Below are positions 34,910 through 45,640 of a DNA stretch of 64,000 nucleotides, in pieces. The notes beneath the pieces were generated by a model. That model was not told the DNA's origin. It saw nothing but the letters and a program-made list of their open reading frames with translations, and did not search any database. Both the position numbers and the translations under genes were made by a program. Numbering within the stretch: the stretch's first letter is position 1; every line of letters starts with the position of its first letter. Source of the stretch: Corallium rubrum. Lineage: Eukaryota; Cnidaria; Anthozoa; Scleralcyonacea; Coralliidae. The stretch lies in the NCBI GenBank assembly GCA_964035015.1, contig OZ036005.1, forward strand, positions 11,696,468-11,760,467, read 5' to 3'.

Positions 34910-35905
34910 TGCATTTGGAAGAACACTTAAGATAATGAGAAACACGCCTTTCAAAGTTATTTTATCTCATTCTTGAGTTATTGAATATTGGCTATGCAAT
35001 TTGAGCAACGACGTCAATTATAACATAAATCTCGTAAATATTAATTCTTAAAATAATGAATGTTTAAATATTTAAGTATTGTTTCAGACGGTTTTTAAAC
35101 ATGCTAATATTATCAGCTTCTACAACATTAGTAGGTAGATTATTCCAGAGTCTTATAATTTTAACAAAAAAAGAAAATTTATAGGAGTTCACCCTAGCCA
35201 ATTTTACATAAAGCTTATATCTATGATTGGCTCTAGTGCGAGATGATTTTGACATTTCAAAAAAATCACTAAAATTTAAATTATCAGAAATACCAATCAC
35301 TATGTTATAACATTCAATTAGACTAAGATAATCGCAGCGTACGGAAAGAATCGGCCAGCCAAGCTAGCTTTTACACCTGTCTTCATCCGACATTTCCCCT
35401 CGTCCTTGATTTAAAGCGAGTCTTGAAGCTCTTCTTTGGACTTTTTCAAGAGCATGAATATTCTTTGCAAGAGGAGGACTCCATACAGGAACAGCATACT
35501 CAAGAATAGGTCGAACAAGCGATTTGTACAACATGGAGAAACTTGCTGGTTTGAAGTACCGACAGTCCTTTTAATAGTTGCTGGTTAGAAGTACCGATAG
35601 TCCTTTTGTATGTGGGAGAAAACGGAAAATCAGCCATATCTTTGGATTGGTTTGACTAAACTGAATCAAACGTTGGAAATTTTCCTTGGGTATGGTCTGA
35701 TTACATCTGCAATGTGTGGTTTTGTGCAGTCAAACCAATCCAAAGATATGACTGATTTTCCGTTTTCTCCCACACACAACGTGTGACGTCATTGCTCAAA
35801 TTGCATAGCCAACTACTCAAGAATGGGATAAGATTTGAAAGGCGTATAAAAGCCATTTTTCATTATCTTAGGCGTTCTTCCAAAAGTGAAATTTCATTTC
35901 ATAGG
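34910..35905. mobile_element. Inverted-repeat element carrying a LINE fragment
   Basis: Left arm 34910-35016 and right arm 35788-35905 are imperfect reverse complements (GCATTTGGAAGAACACTTAA, AATGAGAAACACGCCTTTCA, GCTATGCAATTTGAGCAACG with complements). They enclose a minus-strand LINE fragment and an inner inverted repeat (about 35600-35780, GTGGGAGAAAACGGAAAATC). Confidence 0.7.
35050..35560 (-). mobile_element. L2/CR1-like LINE C-terminal fragment
   Basis: The minus strand reads LYKSLVRPILEYAVPVWSPP, ALEKVQRRASRLAL, then (35300-35064) NHRYKLYVKLARVNSYKFSF, FVKIIRLWNNLPTNVV and FKNRLKQYL. This is the conserved region after the RT catalytic core of L2/CR1 LINEs. Frame breaks are present and the catalytic core is absent. 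Confidence 0.85.
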
Positions 35906-35990
35906 CACTTTAAGACGACGAATATAATTGACATAATAAAACTAAACTGTTCATGATCAACGTGAATTTAAAACTTTATTAGAATATATA

Positions 35991-36057
35991 CAGGACTTCG
36001 TTTCGTTCCTTTTTTTGACCTGAGGATGATCCGTAGACGGGTCGAAAAGTAGTCCTG
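35991..36057 (+). ncRNA. Hammerhead-like motif, degenerate
   Basis: Order: CTGAGGA (36020-36026), stem II GATCCG-TAGA-CGGGTC (36028-36043), GAAA (36044-36047), a GTA triplet, then GTCCTG, which pairs with GAC just before the core and CAGGAC at 35991. Stem III is nearly absent. It looks like a Penelope-type terminal-repeat remnant. Confidence 0.4.
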
Positions 36058-36254
36058 TATATATTTTAAAAATTTGAAATTTTGGCAAACATGATATTAC
36101 AAACGAACGTGATCACGTGATCAGTGGCCCGATTGGAGTGGTAAGACAATGCAAAAATATTTGAATAAGAATAAACAAAAAAGAGCTAAATTCCCATAAG
36201 ATAAAGATTGTACACCAATATGACCGCCATTTCATTTTTTTGGTACAGTGTCTG

Positions 36255-36460
<206 letters not shown>

Positions 36461-36465
36461 TAATG

Positions 36466-36572
36466 TTTACAACACGAGCGGCCGTGTTGTATTGAATTAT
36501 ACAATCACGAGCCGAAGGCGAGTGCATGATTGTATATTCAATACAACAAGGACGCGAGTGTTGTAAACAACT
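36466..36572. repeat. 107-bp hairpin
   Basis: GTTTACAACAC and GTGTTGTATTGAATTATACA pair with TGTATATTCAATACAAC and GTGTTGTAAAC around GAGCCGAAGGCGAG. Confidence 0.8.
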
Positions 36573-36745
36573 TGTGAAATGAATAAATAGTAAAAATCCC
36601 TTTGGGATAATCATATTGAGATGCTAATTAGTTACAAGCACTAGTGGTTTGTATGGGGTTTACAGGGGTATACATGTGACGTAATTTCTGAAATTGGATT
36701 GGCTGCAAAACTCATGAATTATTAATGAATTTCACAAATATATAT

Positions 36746-36757
<12 letters not shown>

Positions 36758-36832
<75 letters not shown>

Positions 36833-36852
36833 ATTATATATATATATATATA
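36758..36852. repeat. (TA)n microsatellite
   Basis: TA run with a CACACACA start, directly upstream of the Penelope-like element. Confidence 0.95.
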
Positions 36853-37012
36853 ATTATTCAGGCAACTTGAAGATCGCCCCGCGTGAAACCGACAGTTGCG
36901 ACACTCAACATTTTGAAGTAAGACCACTTAAACTATACTATATATATTCGCTCTACCTTCACGGTATTGAGCACTTTCCGACATTCCGTGAACAAAATCA
37001 CACGTGCTCGTT

Positions 37013-37074
<62 letters not shown>

Positions 37075-37201
37075 AACGAGCAGGGTCATTCCCTACGGCT
37101 TTAAATCTTCCTTCAACCTCTTGCATTTTAATTTACCGACCATTCATCGCCATTTCTCTGACTCCATCTCGGCGGCTTGTTCGAATCACTCTCGTCGTTT
37201 G

Positions 37202-39597
37202 ATGCGTATGACCATTCAATCGATGTCCATCTACATACAGCAAACTGATGACAATATTTCGCATTGTAAAACTTTTCTTTCTCAGGTTTGTCCACCAATT
37301 TTGGTCACCGATATTATCACTAAAATTCGCTTTTTAAATTCTAAACTTTATTCGTTTCTTAAAGACGTTAAGGCGTCCAAATTGTCTAAATTATTAGGAC
37401 CTCGCTCTGTTTCTCCTGACTGTACTAGTTCTGTCAACGAAGATAATCTAGTTTTTACCATTCCATCTGATTTACCATTGTCCGACCCAGAGAGATCTGT
37501 TCTTGCGAAAGGTCTCAAATTCGTTCCCAACTCCGGGCCCATTGATTTATTTTCAGTCAAAGAAGACACTGAAGCTTTTTTCCGCCGTTTACGCCTAAAA
37601 GCCCATTTTCATAATCAGTCCTCCACCTTTAATAAGGATGTCTTTGAGGAAATCAACCCTAAAAAGTCTTCTTGGTCTCCACCTGAAGGCCAATTTTCGT
37701 CTCTTGATCTTTTTGTTCGACAGTGCCGCCATGGAATTGACAAATTAAACCATTCACGCCCCAAAACGGCTTCCAACCTCAATAAAGAGGAACTTCTACC
37801 TTTCCAATCATTGCGTTGTCGTAATGACGTTGTCATCAAACCTGCGGACAAAGGTGGTGCCGTTGTTGACTGGAGATCTGACTTGTACCGACAAGAAGCT
37901 CTTTGTCAACTCAGCGATGCCTCCTTTTACACTAAGTTAAGTTCCGATTCCACCATTAACAATCTTATTCAAGCCGGTGAATTGCCTGCCTCTGCCTCCA
38001 ACCTGATAATCACCACTCCTAGAACACCAGTTACCTATTTTTTACCTAAAATTCATAAACCTATGGCAGGCCGATCGTCCCGGCTTGCAGCTGTCCTACT
38101 GAACTCATTTCCAGCTTTTTAGACAATGTTATATCACCTTTGGCAAAGAAGTTGCTTTCCTATATCAAAGATACAAAACATGCCCTACAGATTTTTGACC
38201 AAATACATTTCAGCGGTTCTAGTAAACTCATTTTCACCATGGATGTTAAGTCTCTCTACACCGTCATTCCTCACCGTGATGGTCTGGAAGCTTTGAAGTT
38301 TTTCTTTAATCAACGCACCCTTTTGGAACCATCCACCACTACATTACTTCGCTTGGCAGAACTTGTACTCACCCTCAACAATTTTTCATTTGATGTTGAA
38401 CATTACCAACAGATTAGTGGAGCAGCAATGGGTACCAAAATGGGCCCTAGCTACGCAAACTTATTTGTTGGTTATGTTGAAAAACAAATCTTTGAACGAT
38501 ACACTGGACCCTTTCCTGATCTCTTTAAGAGATACATAGATGATTATTTCGGAACAGCATCGTGCTCGCGTGTGAATTTAGAGAGATTTATTAATTATGT
38601 TAACGATTTCCACCCAGCACTCAAATTCACATGGGAAATCAGTGAAACCTGTGTGTCGTTCCTGGATATCTTGGTATTGATTAGTGATCATTCGCTCATG
38701 ACTTCTGTATCTTATAAGCCGACCGATTCACATAGTTACCTTTTACTTTCATCCTCTCAACCCAAACACACTAAGCAATCCATTCCATACTCTCAATTTC
38801 TGCGACTTCGCCGCCTATGCAGTGATGACAAAGACTTTGAGACCAAATGTTTGGAAATGAGATCCTTTTTTGTCCAGCGTGGCTATCCCACCCACCTGTT
38901 AGACACTGCTATTAACAAAGCATCTAGTATTCCTCGTCCTGACACTTTAAAACAACCTTTAGAGAGAGTTTCTGATACTAAAATACCATTAGTTCTCACA
39001 TTTCATCCTTTCAACTACAAAGTTAAGGATATCATTAGCCACAATTTCCATATCCTAAAGAATGATCCTGAAACGTCAGTTATTTTCACCGACAACCCTT
39101 TAATCTCTTTTCGGCGTAATAAAAATATTCGCGATGGTTTAGTGCGTAGTGTCCTTAGAAAAAATCTATTGGCACCAGCGAGTACTTTTTCTTGCTCCCG
39201 TACCCGTTGTTACACGTGTTCCTTTCTTAACTCCGCTACATGTATTTTGGGACCTAAATCTAATTTTGTTATTCAGCATAATTTTACTTGCATCTCTTCC
39301 AACATCATTTACTGTATTTCTTGCAATAAATGTTGCATGATTTACATCGATGAAACTGGCAGACGTTTATCTGACAGGTTTGCTGAACATCTTCGTTCTG
39401 TGAGGAACAATGATGTTGACAAGCCTGTTGCCCGACGTTTTAATAGTGCCAACCATTGTATTTCGGACATGCAAGTTTGTGCCATCTCACCCATTTCCGG
39501 CGGTAATGTCAGCCGCAAAAGACTAGAAAAGCGTCTCATTTTCAAAATTGGTACAATTCATCCTCACGGACTCAACGAACGTTTTTCTTTTATTTAA
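37202..39597 (+). CDS. Penelope-type reverse transcriptase with GIY-YIG endonuclease, one frameshift
   Basis: The coding frame is continuous from the (TA)n run. 37202 is the first Met after it and is chosen as the start. Blocks in order: LPLSDPERSVLAKGLKFVP, VIKPADKGGAVV, YFLPKIHKP, then a one-base frame slip at about 38068-38075. After it come IPHRDGLEAL with MDVKSLYT (motif A), ISGAAMGTKMGPSYANLF (motif B), RYIDDYFG (catalytic YIDD, 38533-38544) and a C-terminal zinc-finger/GIY-YIG region (RCYTCSFLNS, IIYCISCNKCCMIYIDETGR, then RFAEHL). The usual Y-I-G is Y-I-D here, and the frame slip also makes the copy defective. Ends HPHGLNERFSFI at a TAA. Confidence 0.92.
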
Positions 39598-39853
39598 CAC
39601 CTCTGAAGACATTGTTTCTGTTCAGCAAGGACGGACACAAACAGCGTTTTCACTTTATATATTTATTTATTTATTTATTTTTACTCTCGCTCATTCTTTT
39701 TACACCCCCTCCTTCTTGCTCATCGACGGTATGAATAGCAAATGTCTTTCGCATCTCATTATCAGTTTGTTATTGTCATTTTCATCTGATTGGCTTATTT
39801 TTGGTCACATGATTACCTTTCGTATATAAGCTCGTTGTTTGTTTACACTCTTT

Positions 39854-39888
39854 ACGTTTCTCTCTGACGAAACGTTAGACTCCTACGT
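39854..39888 (+). ncRNA. Decayed hammerhead-like motif lacking stem II
   Basis: TCTCTGACGA is followed at once by AACGTTAGA, so the stem-II hairpin present in the 21279-21330 relative is missing. The missing 15 nt are bounded by CGAA in the relative. ACGT/ACGT and TCT/AGA stem-I pairings are kept. Confidence 0.4.
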
Positions 39889-39924
39889 TCTCTGTTTCGG
39901 CAGTATATCTAACCTTACTATATT

Positions 39925-40016
<92 letters not shown>

Positions 40017-40017
40017 C

Positions 40018-40061
<44 letters not shown>

Positions 40062-40070
40062 TATTTATAC
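39925..40070. repeat. (TA)n microsatellite
   Basis: TA run with CATATACATATAC interruptions in the 3' region of the PLE. Confidence 0.95.
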
Positions 40071-40231
40071 AATACCCTGGTTTCTATGCGTGTTTTCATT
40101 GGTTGTTGCCCATGATCTATTAGAGAACAGACACATAGATCACGTCAGATCACGTCAGCTGACTTGCTTTTTTCTTTCTTCATGCCCCAAAATCTGGCAA
40201 GAAGTATTGTGTAATTTTTATACTGTATAAA

Positions 40232-40416
40232 ACAAATAGATTCCATTTTTTTGTTGTCTGTTCAGTTATAGATGCACAGAAGAAGTCACAACGTGGTAAG
40301 AACATCAGTGACCCACTCGACTGCGTCTCGTGGGCCACTTTTTTGTTCTTACCAACGTTGTGACGTCATCTGTGCATCTATAACTGAACAGACAACGGCA
40401 AAATGGAATCTATTTG
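40232..40416. repeat. 185-bp palindrome
   Basis: CAAATAGATTCCATTTT, TGTCTGTTCAGTTATAGATG and CACAACGTGGTAAGAAC pair with their complements at the right end (GGAATCTATTTG at 40416); a few mismatches. Confidence 0.85.
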
Positions 40417-40417
40417 T

Positions 40418-40483
<66 letters not shown>

Positions 40484-40487
<4 letters not shown>

Positions 40488-40615
40488 GAAGTATAGTTAC
40501 CTTAAAGTCTTCGCTACCGGAGGTTTCACCCTAAACGGGATCATCAGGCGACTGATGATCCTGTTTAGGGCGAAACCTCTGGTAGCGAAGACATTAAGGT
40601 AACTATACTTCATGC
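40484..40615. repeat. 132-bp palindrome carrying a hammerhead-like core on both strands
   Basis: Arms GCATGAAGTATAGTTACCTT, GTCTTCGCTACC and GGTTTC pair with their complements. The plus strand has CTGATGATCC, then GGGCGAAACC, TCTGGTA, GCGAAGAC. The minus strand has TCGC directly before CTGATGA and GCGA directly after GGTA, giving a 4-bp stem I. Confidence 0.7.
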
Positions 40616-40765
40616 TTCATATTTTGCTCTATCTATATGGTATTGAGCACTCTCTAACATTTCGTGAACCAAAACTCACTTATATATATATATATACGAT
40701 AAATACCGTCAGTTTCCCACTTTCTCTCAAATGACATATTAAAAGTACTTTTCTTTTTTGTCCAG

Positions 40766-40942
40766 GAAGGAATCGTCAAGGCTTGGGTGATTCAAATCAT
40801 TGGTGTGGAACCGCCACTTTATACACATTGGAAATCAGATCTTACTACTGCGACGTGATTGGTCGATACATTAATCTCATTCGTAGAGTTGAGGTGGGAT
40901 TTCTCGAAATAGGTGAAATTGTTGTGAATCCTGAAAAAACAG
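40766..40942 (+). CDS. Exon: F5/8C (FTP-type lectin) domain 2, second half
   Basis: The translation reads GRNRQGLGDSNHWCGTATLY, then SYYCDVIGRYINLIRRVEVG and FLEIGEIVV. The C..C..G-R-Y-I-N-x-x-R pattern closes the FTP domain. It is 177 nt, phase 1 at both ends (CCAG|GA, AACAG|GTCAGT). It may be the last recognisable exon of the gene in this window; the open phase-1 donor means at least one more exon follows downstream, not identified. Confidence 0.88.
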
Positions 40943-42227
40943 GTCAGTTTTCTTTTGTTTTTAGTCACCTGAGTGGCTTGAGGCTTCTGGAAGGTACTTG
41001 AAAAGTCCAGGGGGAGGGGAGTGATTGACACCAAGAGTGGTGGGTTAACAGACGCTGTCTATATAGGCAAAATGTTTATCTTTGATAATCGCCCACCAAG
41101 GGCATTTTTCCGTTGGGAGGTCAGTGAACTACCCATTGACCGGCATATAACTGGACTGTGAGTGCATGCTGCCCAATAACCGGTGTATCCATTTTCAATT
41201 TCAAAATGGCGGCATCTATAGGTCCATAGATACATAGGAGATCTAGATCGCGGAGTTGGCTCAGGAGGCATGACTACAATGGGGGATCCAAGATGGCGGC
41301 TCAACCGGACAAAAGCTCAAGTAACCGTCACAGGACAAGTCACTTTGAGTGACTCTCAAGAAAAAACTAACTGTAAAGAACGATTTAATTTAAGCTTGCC
41401 GGGAACCTTAACAACATCAGTACGTTAGGAAAAATTATGAGTCTCTATTCGTAATGTCCAAATTTTGGATTGGTTCAATTTATTTTCATTGATGGAACTT
41501 CTTGCTTTTATTTCACTCGTTTTCAAACCTAAATGTTTTGTAGAAATACTTTTGTTAAGATATTTTTTGTTTATCGTTGACGTAGATTGCCAAAATAAAC
41601 AAAACACTGCCCCATGGCTGGTGAATGGCTTTAATTGCCAACCAAAACTATCAAGAACACTTCTGTCTTGAATGTATTCTCCTTTTCTGTTAATTCAAAG
41701 CAGTAATTTTCTCAAAGAAGTTCTCTTTTGGCGGCTTTCGCCAGCTTGGTCACTTCAGCCGCCATCTTGGTTTTGCCTGGTTGGGCCGCCATTTTGGAGA
41801 TCAAAAGTGGGGCCTCGAAACAGTGATCCTGTTGTGGGTCCGCAATCTATAGCTCCTATATCAATGTATAGGTCATTTTGCTAATGGTAACCACCACTGC
41901 AATTTATTACAGGACTGTCGGCGACTAAATATAAGTCTTTCAATTTTGTAAATATATTAAAATATTTACATATGACGATACGTATTCAACAAAAGCTTAA
42001 TTCAGTGTGCGCTTGTTTCCACAACTGTTTTCGGCACACGGTTGTTCATTGTTGTGCAAGAAAGGGGCTTTAGTTGGTGGTTTACAATCAAATGAATCAA
42101 TTCCTTGAGATTTAGAAGACGAAGAAACGGCGCCCATGTTGGAGGAAAACATACTCCAAATACTGCTGCAATGAGATTCTTTTGTGCTAATTAGACGGCC
42201 GGCCAAGGCTTCAAAATATTACTTTTG
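40943..42227. other. Unassigned DNA
   Basis: No convincing exon. It contains CAAGATGGCGGC / GCCGCCATCTTG motifs in opposite orientation near 41290 and 41760, suggesting another fold-back element. Confidence 0.4.
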
Positions 42228-43315
42228 ATGGCATTTCAGTTTGTTACAAGCAAGCAACCATGCCAAATCGTATCGGATAGTGCATACTTTGAAGGTGAGG
42301 GGGGTTGCCATCTGTAAGTATTGATTTATATACTAAAATATAGAGCTTTTTGAAAGTACAATGTGATGGGTGGGATATCTGTAAAGAGCTGTCTAATACA
42401 CGTTTGTGTTTTATTTGAATTGCTAAATTCAGAATGCATCCAATCAGCGTGCGTGAAGTTCTGATTATTCTAATTCACGTAACTCACAATGATAAACAAA
42501 CAAGAAACATGGCGCAAATTCACCTAAATATAACACTTAGAAGAACAGCCATAACAAGCAGCCAACTTTTTGTTACAAGTAGGCAACAACCATAGAAATG
42601 TAGCTTAGATATTGATCAAGATGAGTAGACCGTTTGCCTTTGCCCTTTGGTGTATCACAATTGCAAGATAGCACTGTTGAACGGCATGAACCGGTGAGTT
42701 AAATGTCTACGGAACAATAGATCTCTTGCAGATGACGTCAAAACGGTGCATCTGGAGGACAACTTCAAAGTTCCGACGTTCAACAAGCAAATAATGAATG
42801 AAAATTCTATAGTTTATAAGCATTTTTCCTCCACCAAGGGAATAAGTGCAAGTGGTCTATATAAGACAAAAGTTCAGCTTTATAACAGTAGATACATGGC
42901 GGTATCGGCAAATTATCAAAATAAAACGAGGTAATTTACGAATATGAGACTTTCCTGTAGCTACCAGTTCTAATAAATTTCTGATTCTTTGCAAGCTTAT
43001 GTTGTTGTAGCTTTTCTTCGAAGTGTTATATTTAGGTGTATTTACGCCATATTTCTTGTTTGTTTATCATTGTGAGTTATGCGAATTAGGTTAATCATAA
43101 CTTCACGTACGCTGATTGGATGCATCCTGAAGTGAGCCATTCAAAATAGAACACCAACGTAGTTAGCATGACTCCACAGAAATCCCATCCATTCCAATAT
43201 GTTTTTAAAAAGCCATAAATTTTAGTAGGCAACCCTCCTCACATTCAAAGTATATACTATCCGATACGATCTGGCACGGTTGGCTGCTTGTAACAGAACA
43301 TGCCATCAACGGTAT
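42228..43315. mobile_element. 1.09-kb element with about 0.35-kb TIRs
   Basis: Left arm about 42228-42590 and right arm about 43000-43315 are imperfect reverse complements. They share GATGGCAT, TACAAGCAAGCAACCATGCC, TATCGGATAGT, ATGCATCCAATCAGCGT and CACAATGATAAACAAACAAG. The core has one short ORF (42746-42934) with no recognised domain. Confidence 0.75.
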
Positions 43316-43344
43316 TTTTGAGACACTTTTATCGAGGTTGACCG

Positions 43345-43640
43345 TCCGTTAGATAATGGAAGGGGAACTGGATAGGAAACTTCAAACGAGGTTAAAGAAC
43401 CGGAAACGTTGTTTGCACAACTTGCTATGGTAATTACACACTTAAAAGCAGCTAATGCACCTATTGCTGAAATTAGACAAAAGTGTTATATCACTTAAGT
43501 TCAGCAGTGTCTGATTTTAGCCATGTGGGACCACCCGTTAGGTGCATTGCCCGCTTATAAGTGTATAATTACCATAGCAAGTTGTGCAAACATCGTTTCC
43601 AGTTTCGTATGTTTCCTATCCAGTTCCCCTTTCATTATCT
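43345..43640. repeat. Inverted repeat, about 0.3 kb
   Basis: ATAATGGAAGGGGAACTGGA, TAGGAAAC and GTTTGCACAACTTGCTATGG pair with complements at 43560-43640. Confidence 0.7.
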
Positions 43641-43642
43641 AT

Positions 43643-43995
43643 GCTGATCTCAAATAGTAGACTCCTCTCATTATACTGGATAGAGCATCTATTGTTTCGC
43701 GCGTGGCAAAAATTGAAGTCGGAAGTGAGGCTAAAAATCTCGCGGCGGCCATATCCGGTGGGACCCACAATATTGCTGAATCATAGTTTTCGCCTCTGGT
43801 TTTCGCTTTTAATTATCGGATTTTTAACGAAAACCAGCTAAATTTTTGTGACATGTATTTGTCGCTGTGGGAGAACTTAAAAGTAGCTGTATGAAAACCA
43901 AGTGGGTCCCACCTGAAATGGCCGCCGCTAATTTATTCCGACTTCACAGCGAGCACCGGATGCTCTATCCAGTATAATGGTCTATTATTTGAGAT
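43643..43995. mobile_element. Fold-back MITE, about 0.35 kb
   Basis: GATCTCAAATAGTAGAC, ATTATACTGGATAGAGCAT and GAAGTCGGAA pair with TTCCGACTTC, ATGCTCTATCCAGTATAAT and GTCTATTATTTGAGATC. Confidence 0.8.
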
Positions 43996-44339
43996 CAGTG
44001 GTCTAAATGTTGTAATGTGCAAATAGCTGTTAATGAGATTCTTTTGTTAAAGTTCCTCCAACATGGCCGCCGTGACGTGAATGCAAACCAAGAATACATT
44101 AGGCGCATGTAAAGTTCGACGTCTAAATGAAATAGCTACGGCAAAATGAATGAGATCGACAAGGAATTACGTTCGAAATGCAGTTAGTTGCCGCTATATT
44201 AAAGGATTTCGATTCCGCTAATTCGTGTTCCAAATATAAATGCTCCATTGCTGTTGAGCGTGCTAGATTGGATCACTGTCAATTTTCAAGTAATCATTGA
44301 TTTCATAAACGAGAGCGAGCGTTTTACTACTTAACAATT

Positions 44340-44695
44340 AGATTATGAGCTGGAAATTTCTATGAGTGAATAGTTGACGAGAGCGGAGCTCGAATCAACT
44401 ATCATCACATAGAAATTGAGAGCGAGTAATTTAATTGTTTTAGTAGAAACTAACTTGCCAATTGAAGGATTCTGTAGGTTTTCGTTAAGTTTTTTGTAGT
44501 ATTTTAATTTGTTATTTACGAATGAGACTTGTCGTAAAGTTTCTTTGCACACACAATATTTTTCTCAGGGAGTCCGCAATGATCGTAGAGTGTGGATCTT
44601 GTTTCCTGATTTCTCTTCTAAAAGAGGTATTCATCCACGGTTTATCATTTGGGCGAATTGTAACGGTTTCAGTATGTGGAATGTAACATAATATA
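44340..44695 (-). mobile_element. CR1/L2-like LINE fragment (EN-RT linker)
   Basis: The minus strand reads TETVTIRPNDKPWMNTSFRR, EIRKQD, then after a frame change LRKKYCVCKETLRQVSFVNN and KLKYYKKLNENLQNPS. This matches the linker between endonuclease and RT of CR1/L2 LINEs (VTIRPNDKPWMNxxIRxxIRxRDRxxxxA). Short and broken. Confidence 0.7.
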
Positions 44696-44764
44696 GGAAC
44701 TCTTCAGAAAAATGATCTTTTCACTCTCGGAGATGACACAAATTGACAAGTCCAAGACTCTAGA

Positions 44765-45640
44765 TTATTTAACTTCTCTTCCCCTTTCCTCTCTACCCCT
44801 TTCCTTTCTTTCCGTTTCCTTTCTTCCCTTTCCCTCTCTTCCTCATTTCTTTCTTTCCCTTTTCGTCTCTTCCTCTCTTCCTCTCTTCCTATTTTCCCTC
44901 TACTCCTTTCCTTTCCTTTCTTTCCCTTTCCTCTCTGACCCTTTCCTTTATTTTCCTTTCCCCTCTTCCCTTTTCCTCTCTTCATCTTTTCTCTCTACCC
45001 CTTTCCTTCCCTTTCCTCTCTTCCCTTTCCCTCTTTCCTCTCTTCCTCTTTCCTTTCTTTACCTTTTCCTCTCTTCCTATTTTCTCTCTACCCCTTTCCT
45101 TTCCTTTCTTTCCTTTTCCTCTCTAACCCTTTCCTTTATTTCCTTTTCCCCTCTTCTTTCCTCTCTTCCTCTTTTCTCTCTACCCCTTTACGTTCTTTCC
45201 CTTTCCTCTCTTCCCTTTTCCTCTCTTCCTCTTTTCTCTCTTCCCTTTTCCTCTCTTCCTCTTTCCTTTCTTTCCAGTTCCTCTCTCCCTCTTTTCTCTC
45301 TACCCCTTTCCTTTCTTTCCCGTCTTCCCTTTTCCTCTCTTCCTCTTTTCTCTCTACCCCTTTCCTTTCTTTCCCTTTCCTCTCTTCCCTTTTCCTCGCT
45401 TCCTCTTTTCTCTCTTTTCTTTTCCTCTCTTCCCATTTCTAACTCTTCCCATATGTAACTCTTCAGAAAAATTATCTTTCACTCTCTTAGATGACACAAA
45501 TTGAAAAGTCCAAGACTCTAGATATTTAACCTCTCTTCCTCTTTCCTCTCTTTTCCTTCCCTCTTCTTTCTCTTTTCTCTCTGCCCATTTCCTCTCTTCC
45601 TCTTTTCTGTACCCATTTCTTCTCTTCCTCTTTCTTTTCA
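44765..45640. repeat. Long polypyrimidine (CTCTTCC)n-like tract
   Basis: About 0.85 kb of C/T-only sequence in imperfect CTCTTCCCTTTTC units. A non-repeat block (CTCTTCAGAAAAATGATC, CAAGTCCAAGACTCTAGAT) occurs at 44699 and again at 45452, so the whole unit is duplicated. FLSLPLSS and KRGREEK open frames are artefacts. Confidence 0.92.

Larger units (their letters stand above)
36857..40690 (+). mobile_element. Penelope-like element (PLE), near full length
   Basis: One RT/GIY-YIG reading frame (37202-39597) is flanked by similar direct segments: 36950-37002 (GCTCTACC, GGTATTGAGCACTTTCCGAC, ATTCCGTGAAC) and 40626-40679 (GCTCTATC, GGTATTGAGCACTCTCTAAC, ATTTCGTGAAC). These resemble the LTR-like repeats of PLEs. 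Upstream of each copy is a hammerhead-like block ending GAAACC. A (TA)n hairpin closed by GCTCGTTTGTATA / TATACAAACGAGC lies at 37006-37082. The 3' UTR holds (TA)n (39925-40070) and a 185-bp palindrome. It sits in the last recognised intron of the FTP gene. Confidence 0.8.

Noticed and set aside
44509..44691. Plus-strand frame with PDFSSKRGIHPRFIIW
   Set aside because: Opposite strand of a recognised LINE linker fragment.
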